Shown: positions 1 through 15,395 of the stretch, piece after piece
Layout: every line of letters starts with the position of its first letter
How positions within the stretch are numbered: position 1 is the first letter of the stretch
From: Dinochytrium kinnereticum
Lineage: Eukaryota; Chytridiomycota; Chytridiomycetes; Chytridiales; Chytridiaceae
NCBI GenBank assembly: GCA_027604005.1
Contig: JADGJT010000031.1
Coordinates: forward strand, 7,732 to 50,352
Direction of reading: 5' to 3'
Length of the DNA: 42,621 nucleotides
The notes under the pieces: generated by a model
The model's database searches: none
Told to the model about the DNA's origin: nothing
The model's input: only the letters and a program-made list of their open reading frames with translations
Made by a program: the position numbers and the translations under genes

Positions 1-33
1 CCCTCTCATCGGTTGCTTGTTTTTTGTTTAATC

Positions 34-120
34 CCGGGGGGGTGGGGCCCCACCCCCGGTTTTTTTTTTTTTTTTTTTTTTGTGTTGGTGGGGTTTGGGG
101 GGGGGGGGGGGTGGTGGGGG
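34..120. repeat. GC palindrome, T22 tract and G-run
   Basis: Positions 38-57 form a perfect 20-bp GC palindrome (GGGGGTGGGG followed by CCCCACCCCC). It is followed by about 22 consecutive T (60-81), then a run of 14-15 G (about 97-111) and further G-clusters. The arrangement looks like a bacterial intrinsic terminator followed by a potential G-quadruplex, but it lies in what is probably the last intron of a plus-strand gene in a eukaryote. Such a sequence is prone to polymerase slippage, so run lengths may be unreliable. Confidence 0.8.
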
Positions 121-148
121 AGTTGGAGGAGGCGTTGGGGAGACGCAG

Positions 149-751
149 GAAGATGCCAAGAGGGCGACGGAGGAGATTACGTCGATGGTTCATGGGAGGA
201 TGGCGGCTGCGAGGTTGCTTTCTGCGCCGTTGCATCCTGTTGTGGGGGTTCGTGGAGGGGTCCCACCTTCCGCTGAGGTTGAGGAAGCGGAGGTCGTCGT
301 TGACGCTATTCCAATAGATACCACAACGCCCCCTCAAGAACCTCTAACGTCCCAGCAACCCCTCTCGACACCCACCACAACCCACCCCGAAGAACCTCCA
401 ACCTCCCACCAACCCCTCTCCCACCCCGAAGAACCCTTATTGATCCGCCGCCGTCGCTCCCGAAACACCTTTGACGCCCTTCCGACAACCCCAAGACACT
501 TGGACCCCGTCCCAGAATCCCTCAACCCCGTCTCCCCCAGAAAACCCATCTCCTCGTCCTCCCCGTACGCTTTTGGGAGGCCTGTGACTCCGCCTAATCA
601 GGTGTTTTTGGCCGAGGTAGTGGGGGAGGGGGAGGTATTGGTTGGGACGCCTGGGGGTGTTTCGGAGGGGTTTCCTCCGCCTAGCCCGCCTAGCTCTGAG
701 AGGGAGGTGGAGGGGGTGGCGGGTGATGAGGAGTTTATTGTGTCAAAGTGA
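149..751 (+). CDS. 3' exon of unknown Pro/Ser-rich protein (5' end off window)
   Basis: An open frame runs from a likely splice acceptor (ACGCAG at 143-148) to a TGA at 749-751, about 200 residues. The exon begins with a charged, helix-like stretch (EDAKRATEEITSMVHGR), then becomes proline/serine/threonine-rich with repeated P-E-E-P motifs and several SP/TP dipeptides, and ends in an acidic tail. I do not recognise a family. The acceptor choice is uncertain because the upstream sequence is homopolymeric. The 5' part of the gene lies outside the window. Codon use flips from C-rich (300-590) to G-rich (590-751) inside this exon. The tail is probably disordered. Confidence 0.5.
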   Translation, partial: EDAKRATEEITSMVHGRMAAARLLSAPLHPVVGVRGGVPPSAEVEEAEVVVDAIPIDTTTPPQEPLTSQQPLSTPTTTHPEEPPTSHQPLSHPEEPLLIRRRRSRNTFDALPTTPRHLDPVPESLNPVSPRKPISSSSPYAFGRPVTPPNQVFLAEVVGEGEVLVGTPGGVSEGFPPPSPPSSEREVEGVAGDEEFIVSK

Positions 752-1688
752 TGAAGGGAGGGTTGTTATTGTTGTTGTTTTTTCTTTCCTTTATGTATAT
801 TATCCGGCCCTTCCTCCTCTTATTTTTCCTTTCCTTTTTTTTTCTTTTTCTTTTCACTCTAGTGGCTTTGGTATGTAGGCATTTTATCGTTCATATAATC
901 TCGTTGGCTTTTGATGGCGGGGGGGGGCTGCTTTGAGATTTGTGTTTGGTTTGTTTTTGTTGGTAATGGATGTGTGTATTTTGGTGTGGATGGTTTTTGC
1001 CATTTATCTTCTTCTTTTTCTTTTTTTTTTTTTGTTGACTTTGGTTGCTCCCGGATCCCCGTGCCCTGACCTCGTATATCATTTTTGTTCTTTGAGTTTG
1101 GTTGGTTCCATCTTTGTGGTGGCTGGACGATTCTGTTTTTTCTTCTCCCGATTGCTGTGCAGAATGTGTCTACCAGTTTGTTGTTGTTGTTTTTTTTTTT
1201 ATACTTGGCGTTTATGCTTTCAGCCAAAGATTCACACGCAGACGGAACATTGAATATCCCACAATTATTATTTCTTTCCATTGATTTTATGGCTTAACTC
1301 ATTCTTTTTTTTTTTCTCTTATTCTTCTTGTCTTTTCCCTTCTTTGTGAATCGGAGAAGGGTATGCTTTGTTCTTGTTTTCATGGCTGTGTCGTTGCATG
1401 GATGGGTCTCCTTTCCTTTATTTTATTATATTTTTCATAGCTCTTTTTTCTTTTCTTTTTTGTTCATGTGATGGGATGGATTGTGTTCGTTTTTTTCTCT
1501 CATTTCATATTGACATTTATATATATATTTATATATATAAATAATCACAATCGAAGCGACGTCTTCCCCAACTTGAGTTTCTGCGCGTTGTCAAATTGTT
1601 CTTAACTTCCTTGTACGCGCATGACACATAACTTGACACAATCTCAAGGTCAGATATACATAGAAAACCACTCCCTCATCCATCAACC
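752..1688. other. convergent intergenic / 3' UTR region
   Basis: No convincing gene. The stretch lies between the 3' end of the first gene and the 3' end of the ABC transporter. It is very T-rich on the plus strand, with poly-T runs and an alternating AT tract (about 1518-1542). The open frames here encode only low-complexity Phe/Leu/Val strings and are consistent with 3' UTR. Confidence 0.6.
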
Positions 1689-7905
<6,217 letters not shown>

Positions 7906-8739
7906 TCTGCTTACTGTGTTGAAGTGGTGATATTGTTGGGTGATGGTTGAATGGAAGAGAGGGACTAGCAACACATCGTCCAGTCTTTAAATGAAATCCG
8001 ACCCCTACACCATGCCTCTGAGTAGAGGGACTCATTACTTAAGGTCATAGCAAGGAACTCAGTTTTTTGGGGACGAGGAAGGGAAAGGGAGCCCAAAGGG
8101 AGCCTGGGCCTTTAAGTTCCAAGTGTCCTGCATGTGTTGGCCAAGAATAACAAATTTGTCAGAGACCAAGTCAGATTGTTTTTTAGGTCAGACTATGAAA
8201 TGCGTATGGGAAGTGTCACCGACGGCCTTCTGCGGTGCGGGGAGCAGCTTAGCCGACGGTGCTGCAGCCAGACCGCGCGACCCAAACGGCGGCGACGGCG
8301 CGCACACGTCCAGTGGTGCTTCAACCAGGCCGCGCTACGCACCAATCCTTCGTCGCGCTGGGCTCCGGCGTTACCCTACCCTTCCGCGGGAGCCCGCCGG
8401 CCGCGCAGAAACGAGGACGTTAAGATTTATTATTGGTGGATTGGGGAAACACGCTTCACGGCTCAGAAGCCCTGGAAACAGCCTGAGGAAATAATTAATG
8501 GTATATCCTTGCCTTTGCAGGCATCAGGCTAAGTAATCAACACAATATATAACACTGAGGTCAGAGTTTCTCCGTCGTCAACCAAACGCTGAGGGTAGCA
8601 GACGCCATCGAGGCTTAGAGCTGCCAATCGGCAAGGCGTTTGACAGCAAATCAGGCGTTCTTCCTCAATGTCCTGTCAACCTCCCGCAACCAAACTCCGC
8701 CAAACAAAACAAGTTCATTTCAGTGTTTAAATTTTACAG
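7906..8739. promoter_or_regulatory. divergent promoter region with GC-rich island
   Basis: This 834-bp gap separates the start codons of the ABC transporter (minus) and the F-box gene (plus). About 8210-8430 is a CpG-rich island that stands out from AT-richer flanks. Open frames through the island are Arg/Cys/Ala-rich artefacts of its composition. It probably contains both promoters. A short AT stretch (CACAATATATAACACT, about 8540-8555) is a possible TATA-like element for the F-box gene. Confidence 0.45.
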
Positions 8740-11539
8740 ATGGAGTGGCTCCCGACAGAGGTGGTCGAGAACATCGCCCTTCACCTTCACCCCGTCTCTG
8801 CCCTGCGCTTGAGTTGTCTATCGAGGCGCTTTCGACGAGAATGCTTCTTTCCGGACTCATTCTCCTTTGCCCTCCGCCACCTTAAGGTCTTCATCCATCG
8901 CCCGTTGCCACCCCTGGCACCCGGCCTCATAACTCCTACAAAACTGGAGCTTGAGGACCTCAATCTCATGTACCTAGCTGGGCTTGTTCACTTGGGAAGC
9001 GAATGGGACATGAAGGTACTTCCTGTCGAGGGATGCAAGAAAGGGCCGGAGTGCCTTCCGGCTTTGAGTGGACCGTTTTGCAGACACCACAAGATGATGT
9101 TTGCCGCAGCTTTCAGATTTCTTTTCATCAAGTTTGGAAAGAGCTCGCCATACTTTCTTTCCCCATACACCATTCGGACCCTTTCTGCGGCTGATTTGCT
9201 TCACAAGGTCCCATCGGCTATCTATAAGGTTGCGCAGTTCTACCGGTTGCAGCCGCCAGGGCCCGCACCCTCGCGAAGTGCCATGTTTCTCGTCGGAGGT
9301 CAGGTTGTAAGAGAATCTTTGGTGACTGCTATTCTTTCTGGAAGTCATACGGCAGCATCCATCCTTTGGAGGGGAAGACTTCCCGCAGATTTTGATATCG
9401 CAACTCTTGTGGATAAGGTTGCAGCGAAGGGATGGGCCAAAATGCTCCAACTTCTGGTGCAGAACTCGATTGCTTTTCAACCGCCCCATCGCCCTTACAC
9501 TGTCAGAACTGCCGGGAGCCCTTCCGTATTGGAGCTCATGGCGCGTGCACCAGTTTGCTTGAAGTTTGCTCCCGAACGCTTTCGAACCATTCCTCGAATA
9601 GTGGATTTTAAGGAATTCCTATCAAGATTCCCCAAAGATTTCATGGCCGCTCCCAACGCTGTAGTGTTTGACCTGTATCATCGCATGGATGGAACCACAC
9701 TTATCTTGCAACCTGATGTACCAAGCAATTGGAAAGAGCATTACTTGTCCCTGGCTCTCAAGTTGACTGACCATGAGAATTCCAAATATCGTCTCGATAC
9801 TGTGGTGTCCCTCACTGACCTCTTTCCCAACAGCCCTTCGTTAAATTACTCAAACATTTTAATGCTGGCAGTCTACACTAGAGATCCTAGCGCTGTGACG
9901 TATGTAGGTACTCGATTCGCGGGTTATGCTTGGATGGATCCGTCTGCTAGAGATCACGCTGTGGTTAATAAAGCTTTCGAGCGTAGGGATCTACCTATTC
10001 TGAACGCTCTCTTAACTCATCCTCGTGTGGATATCCACACTCTAGCCGTCTATTGGAAGATTGAAAGGGCAGCTAAGCAAAGCACATCATTCCTCTTGCG
10101 TTTTATTTGCTGCCCTCGGCTTAAAGAGCGGAAAGATTTCGAAACCTTTATCGGCTTGATCCGAGCGTCTGCCGGCTTTACTCATGAACCACCCTTGTAT
10201 TGTGATTTTCGGCAGATGCACGTCGACGCTCACGTACACAGGTTTCATTGGATTCGGTATGAACTCTTCCGTCGCACGTTGACTCATCACGACCTGGCCT
10301 TACTTATCAAACTTTTATCGGAGGAAGCCTTGCTCGATGAGACCTACCCGTTATACCCACAGGACGCAAAAGCCATGCTAGAGCGGTGTGATTCTCAAGT
10401 CTTTCGTCGAGTCCTTTTAGATTCTAACAACTTTCCATCCGACACACTTCTCCGGCTTCTCTGTGTAGTTGCCAGACTCGGGGCGTCCCATGTGATCAGC
10501 CGCATGCTAGCCCCCGAATTCTCCCGTGTGATGGAAGACGCTTGCACCGAGATTCTTCGGAAACCTCTTCAAATCGCTGTCCGATTTGATAAACCACACG
10601 CAGTTCGAGCCCTTTTGTTGACCAATCAAGAATACACAAATGCGATCGTGGCCGACCCAGAGCCGCTTCGAATGGCGTTTCGGCGATGTAGCAAGAAATT
10701 GGTAATATTTCTGTTGACATTCCCCGGTGTTAATCCAACTGCCGTTGGTGAGGAAGAGCTTCGAGAAGCTTGGAGCCAGGATCCTTCATTTGTTCGCTTA
10801 ATGATGGGGGTTCAGAGGTTTGAGCATTTACTGCCTTTATGGGGCCAATATTTTGAAAAGTCTAACGTGACGACCATTCCTGTGGGGAACGCGTGTGCGT
10901 CTTATCCGATCTCTAACGTTAACCCGCATAATGTATTTTGGAGGCCTTTTAGCCGGAAGGCTACCCCAATCAATTCAACTAAGAACCCGAGCATTTCACG
11001 TATTTCTCCGGAACATTACAATCGCGAAGACGTTGCCAAAACACCTGTTCGTCTTGGTTATCCTGACAGTGGCCTTTTACCAATTTCGCCTGGATTAAGT
11101 AGGAACTATAACGCTAGTGCATTTCAAACGCGTCCACTTCCAAACCATGTCAATCGAGCTCCGTCGAGAAACATTCCGAAATTCCGTCTGAAGGTAGGTC
11201 CATTTAGTAAACAGTAGCAGTAACCACTCCAAATTGCATCTATTTACCTAGTCACATCGTCGCCGTCTTTCCGCACGATTCTTCAAAACTCCTGTCTATG
11301 TCGACACACTGCGTAAGATTTTATCATACCGATCCAGATTCCACATTAAGCGCGTTCGACGAACGACTGAACATTATCATCGGAATATTTCTCTAAGAGG
11401 CCTTGCGAAAGGGAGGGTGAGGGTCGTGAAGAAGCGGAGGCTCTGTTGTTCTGCTATTAAGAGGGCTGGAAAGATTAAGCCCTGTTGGGTGAGGAGATGG
11501 GTTTGGTTTGTAGTTAAAACTGCGGTTCGGGAGATGTAG
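8740..11539 (+). CDS. F-box protein with ankyrin-like helical repeats
   Basis: Probable substrate-recognition subunit of an SCF ubiquitin ligase. Residues 1-45 (LPTEVVENIALHLHP, then LRLSCLSRRFRRE) match the F-box that binds Skp1. The rest is a long series of helix-turn-helix units with degenerate ankyrin character, for example around residues 200-250 (LVTAILSGSHTAASILWRGR) and 425-650 (ILNALLTHPRVDIHT, VIFLLTFPGVNP). The first exon runs 8740-11193. A 58-nt intron (GTAGGT...CCTAG, 11194-11251) then joins in frame to a 95-residue, strongly basic exon (11252-11539, many Arg/Lys). Without splicing the frame stops at 11217 and gives 825 residues; the spliced form is 913. F-box/ankyrin families are often expanded in fungi. 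The target is unknown. Confidence 0.75.
11194..11251 (+). other. candidate retained or spliced intron in F-box gene
   Basis: Donor GTAGGT follows a Lys codon, and the acceptor is TTACCTAG. The intron holds an in-frame TAG at 11215-11217. Splicing keeps frame into a 96-codon open stretch (including stop) that is otherwise unexplained. Retention would give a protein ending GPFSKQ. Confidence 0.55.
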
Positions 11540-12408
11540 AGTCTGTAGAACTGCAGGTTATCAATCGTCAACCAACGCTAAAGGTGGCGGCGTGTTCTGG
11601 TCAAGGCTATTAATTTTTCTTCTCCTTGGCTACGTGATTGCATGGTTTCCCTTATCCCCCTAAAATGTTAAAGGATGTTGCATTGAAACATGGAACCTGT
11701 GTAGCAAAAATACTAATAATAACTCAAATAAGACTTTCAACTTATATTTCATTTGCCTTCGAGCCTTTCTGTTGAGGCCCAACATACGTGCTATTAAATC
11801 ATTTATCTTTATATATAGTTTTTGTACATTATTATACTACATATTTTCGGGGTTTCTTTCGAAAATGGCTAGGTATTCGACAGAAGAAAAAAGCTGGACA
11901 CATACCTAGGAGCTGTTTGGCATTCTTAGTGATTCAATGGCTATTTGAAAATTCTCAAGAGCCAAGATAATAATGTGAGAGGCAAACTCGAGGGTGGATG
12001 GAGCTTCCAGCAGAATTAACAAAATAACAGCCGTTCTTAGATGCTCTGCGTCATTACGTCCGAATTTCTCCATTGTGGTGAACATCGTGTAATTTGCATT
12101 TTGAGACCAGATGCTTTTATTTTATTAATTATACTACTAGGAGGCGGTGGTGTGGTAAAAACGACTTTCATGAATCAAACACACGCTGATATTATTATTA
12201 TTGACGGGCGGCGGCTGAAGCAACAACCAGCATGCGCAGCACAAATTTGATTTTATTAGATGCAGGGTTGCTCTTCAAAGCAGACCTTGCATGGGTGCTT
12301 GTGCACTTCTGCTGCTTTTCCCTCTGTTTTTAAGGGACGCTTTGTTTTCCTTTTTCTGTTCACCACAACTTCCTAATCTCACCCATACCCACATCCTTTG
12401 ATTGCAAG
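11540..12408. other. intergenic region
   Basis: No gene is supported in this AT-rich stretch between the F-box and CFEM-like genes. It should contain the CFEM-gene promoter. A short pyrimidine/CA-rich stretch (about 12355-12395) precedes the ATG. Confidence 0.5.
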
Positions 12409-12975
12409 ATGATTGCCTCCTTCGCCGTCGCCGCCGCCGCTGTCGCCGTCCTCGCAGCCCCAGCATCCGCGCAGATTGACTACCCGGCGCAAATCGTCTC
12501 CATCCTCCCTGGACTGCCCGAGTGCGCGGCGACGTGCTACCCCGCCTATCCCATCAACACCGTTGAGGTTCCGATATTCTGCTACAACTTCAGGCAGGAT
12601 GCCGATTCCCCCATTGAACTATGCTTCGCCAGGCAATGCACCGTCGGGGCTGATTTGGAGAAGGGAAAGACCATTTACGACACTGTCAAGACAGCTTGTG
12701 CGAACAGCCCCACGGGTCCTCTTGTAGCCCTGGAGAGGACGGGTACCGTTACTGAAGTGTCTACCACTTCCGGTCTGGCAGCCGCGACTGGATCTGCTGT
12801 CAGCAACTCTGCTCCGGCTGGTGTGACTACGTCGGCTACTGTGGCTGTCTCTACCACTGCGGTCATTACCTCCCCGGCTACAACTTCCAAACCCTCGTCT
12901 GCCAAGAGCCTGTCAACTGGTATCTTTGCGGCTGTTTTTGGCGTCTCGGCCGTCATCGTTGCTGGACTCTTCTAA
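12409..12975 (+). CDS. CFEM-like GPI-anchored cell-surface protein
   Basis: Secreted wall or membrane-anchored protein of 188 residues from a single exon. Residues 1-21 are a signal peptide (Ala/Val-rich core, cleavage near ASAQ). A cysteine module follows at residues 34-100, with Cys at 39, 43, 58, 72, 77 and 97: PECAATC, then FCYNFRQDAD, then LCFARQC, then TACA. This resembles the CFEM fold of fungal surface and heme-binding proteins but has six rather than eight cysteines. Residues 105-170 are Ser/Thr/Ala-rich, suited to O-glycosylation. The last 20 residues are hydrophobic and end at the stop, with a small-residue site before them, as for GPI attachment. The family call is moderate; the surface localisation is strong. 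Confidence 0.7.
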   Translation: MIASFAVAAAAVAVLAAPASAQIDYPAQIVSILPGLPECAATCYPAYPINTVEVPIFCYNFRQDADSPIELCFARQCTVGADLEKGKTIYDTVKTACANSPTGPLVALERTGTVTEVSTTSGLAAATGSAVSNSAPAGVTTSATVAVSTTAVITSPATTSKPSSAKSLSTGIFAAVFGVSAVIVAGLF

Positions 12976-13069
12976 TTATCCTGTCTGGCTCAATTTGAAC
13001 CATCTATTGCCATTTCAACGGGATGCCCCCTTTTCACATCTTTTTATATCAATAATAATGAAAGTGTAC

Positions 13070-13075
13070 AATAAA
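13070..13075 (+). terminator. polyadenylation signal candidate AATAAA
   Basis: The hexamer AATAAA lies about 95 bp after the CFEM-gene stop, in an AT-rich 3' flank, and is suitably placed to direct 3' end formation of that transcript. Confidence 0.45.
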
Positions 13076-13371
13076 ACACGCTGATACCATCGAATTCATG
13101 ATGTTTTCAATCATCCAGGAACATGTGCGGAAACCCAGATCACATCAAGACAGGAGGAGTCTCTACTGGAAGGCCTTCTTCGGGGATCATAAGCGAATAA
13201 CGACATGAACGGCCATTCCTTTGTAACAGCAACCTCAGCTCATAATCAGGGTGCTGTGAACAAAAAAGTCACAGCTGAATCCAGCTCCTCCTCTCGTTAC
13301 TGTCCCGTCGTTGTTTGTGCAACAATCTGTCGGGATTTGTTTGGCTTCCAGTTGAAGTCGAGACAATACTG

Positions 13372-14173
13372 ATGCCATTGCCATCAACATGCACAGACAG
13401 CGACGCATCGGCGTCCACAGCTCCCCCACGCATCCTAACAGCTGCTTGCTCAATCTCATCCTCCTCAACTCGCAGGAGATCGTCTTCGGCCATTCATTTG
13501 CGTCAAAGGAAGCACCCCAAGAGGGCATCCGCAACAGACATCAACAAAGGTCCACCCCGTGATGGAACAGACGATCGCAGACGGGTTTCATCATCTTTTA
13601 CTCCCCGAGATCACCGCCTGCATCCTCCACATTCTGATACGCTGGACCATCACTCGAAAGTAGATGACCGCCCACGCCTATCATCACCTCAGAAAGCACA
13701 TCATTCTGGAAAGAGCACCACCAACTTTGACCTCTGCGTTCACACATCCATCCCACTGCTTCATCTCACGAGGCAAAACACGACACATTGCCTGCGCACA
13801 ATTCTCTCACACCCATCCGATTTTGTTACAAAGTCATTCCTATCATCCAAACAACCTCCTGATCGTGTCGACCCTCCATCTCCATCAAGGAAGACGTCGC
13901 CATCCAAACCAAAACGAAGCGATCGATCTCATCACACCTCGAGGAGAGAATCCAATAAAGTTTTTTTGTCACTTCGAGGGATAGTTCGGTCAGGCGCAAG
14001 GGAGAATGGTGGGAAGGCCAGAGGTGTCGTTTTACTGCATGCAGTTCCGCCAGAGAGGAGCCATGGAATGCAGAATGCAAGCGGCTATGAAAACTCTGGG
14101 AGAGACTCTTCTCAGAGACCAGCAAGCCCTGACCAACACTTTCCCCATCATCGTGCAGATCGAATGAAGCAAG
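13372..14173 (+). CDS. possible 5' exon(s) of the Ser/Pro-rich coiled-coil gene
   Basis: This stretch has exon-like composition but the correct frame is uncertain. One frame is open from before ATG 13372 to a stop at 14191-14193 and could splice at GAG|GTTACA (14173) in frame to the exon at 14241; it is Ser/His/Arg-rich and unconserved. A second possibility starts at ATG 13562 (MEQTIADGFHHLLLPEITAC) and splices at about 13661/13692. A third frame near 14007-14165 reads like a genuine helix (FRQRGAMECRMQAAMKTL, then LRDQQALTNTF). More than one of these may be joined by introns I cannot place. RNA evidence would decide. Confidence 0.3.
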
Positions 14174-14240
14174 AGGTTACAACCCTTTTTTAGCAGTACA
14201 GGTTCTAACCTTTTTCTGTCATAAAACGATAATACATTAG

Positions 14241-15176
14241 GGCTTCCTCCTTTTCACAAAGCCTCCCTTCGCATCCTCCACGAAACTTCCCTCCGCCAAC
14301 CACGATCATCGGACTCATATTCAGGACCTCACTTATCTCCTCTCTGAAGCGCGTTCCCGCATACGAGACCTCGAAACAAAGTTAACCTTCTCATCTCGAA
14401 GCACTTCCACCATGACCCAGCCCGATGATCTACTTCAACCTTCTCCCCGAAATAAAACCCCGCCCTCACCTCCCCCCCTACCCGCCAAACAAGTCGCAGA
14501 ACGTCCCAAAGAAACAACACAGAAACCAAAAGAAATCATGTACACAACTTTTGACGCTGCAGAAGAGGAAGACGTCGCATTTGAGTGGTGGGACCTCGAA
14601 ATGCAAGAATCGCGCGGTTTAAGAAAACCGCTTCCTCCCCCCCCACCACCACCAACCCCGAACCCATCATCAGAACCCCCGCGAATACCGATCGTGACTA
14701 GAATCGCTAAACCAGCCTTCATGGTAAAGCCGCGTTCAAAGTCTCATCCTGCAACCCCGACCCAGCCCTCACCACCCTCAACAACGATTATCGTTATCCC
14801 CACCAAGAAACCACCATACAAACCACACCCTCCGCTTCATCCAAAGAACGCAAGCATGAAAACAGACCCTCAGCATCGACTCGTCAGGCGAAACTTTCTC
14901 CATCCGTTGCTCTACACGAATGCGGTTACGGTTGAGAAGGAGGAGAAGGACAAAAGCGACGATGTTGCTTTGGAGACAATTTGGAAGGTTGGAAAGGGAA
15001 AGAAGTTGCTTTTCAATCCGAGGTTGGATGGATACATGGCGGTTGTGAGTAGGGATCGGGTTATGCCTCTGGTTGACGATGAATTAGAGAGTGGGAGTGA
15101 ATGGGAGGATGAAGATTGTTCGATTGGGGAGGTGTCTTCTTATGCTGTCAGGAGAATAGACGCGGCCGGGGGGTGA
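14241..15176 (+). CDS. 3' exon of Ser/Pro-rich protein with coiled-coil segment
   Basis: A 312-codon open exon (including stop) begins after a TTAG acceptor and ends at TGA 15174-15176. The reading frame is GFLLFTKPPFASS, then a short coiled coil (DLTYLLSEARSRIRDLETKL, about residues 33-52). Proline-rich low-complexity sequence follows (an eight-Pro run near 14635-14658). The C-terminal domain is acidic and more ordered (ETIWKVGKGKKLLFNPRLDG, near 14975-15035) and ends SGSEWEDEDCS. ATG 14412 lies inside the exon and would give 254 residues if it were an independent gene. No family recognised. It is convergent with the STRIP gene, 219 bp away. Confidence 0.55.
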   Translation, partial: GFLLFTKPPFASSTKLPSANHDHRTHIQDLTYLLSEARSRIRDLETKLTFSSRSTSTMTQPDDLLQPSPRNKTPPSPPPLPAKQVAERPKETTQKPKEIMYTTFDAAEEEDVAFEWWDLEMQESRGLRKPLPPPPPPPTPNPSSEPPRIPIVTRIAKPAFMVKPRSKSHPATPTQPSPPSTTIIVIPTKKPPYKPHPPLHPKNASMKTDPQHRLVRRNFLHPLLYTNAVTVEKEEKDKSDDVALETIWKVGKGKKLLFNPRLDGYMAVVSRDRVMPLVDDELESGSEWEDEDCSIGEVSSYAVRRIDAAGG

Positions 15177-15395
15177 ACAATTTCAGACACTGATTCAGCT
15201 AAAATCAGAACACTTAGTTAAAAAACATCCGTCAAATACAATATATAAGTGAATGATATTCATTTCCATCAGAAAGTAAAGGCCAAAAAATAGCCACAAG
15301 AAAAGAAAGAAGCCGCAAGAAAAAGAGATACAAGAAAACATAAAAAGCTATCAACAGCAAGTCAAAAAAAGAGAAAGACAGGACAATCATTTTCT

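Noticed and set aside
859..1297. Frames on both strands in the T-rich region after the first gene
   Set aside because: Lys/Asn- or Phe/Val-rich strings produced by homopolymers; better explained as 3' UTR.
8134..8532. Open frames of 120-130 codons across the GC-rich island
   Set aside because: Arg/Cys/Ala-biased low-complexity translations with no family features; the island's composition removes stop codons in several frames.
8974..9489. A 171-codon minus-strand frame inside the F-box gene
   Set aside because: Antisense shadow of a strongly coding plus-strand exon.
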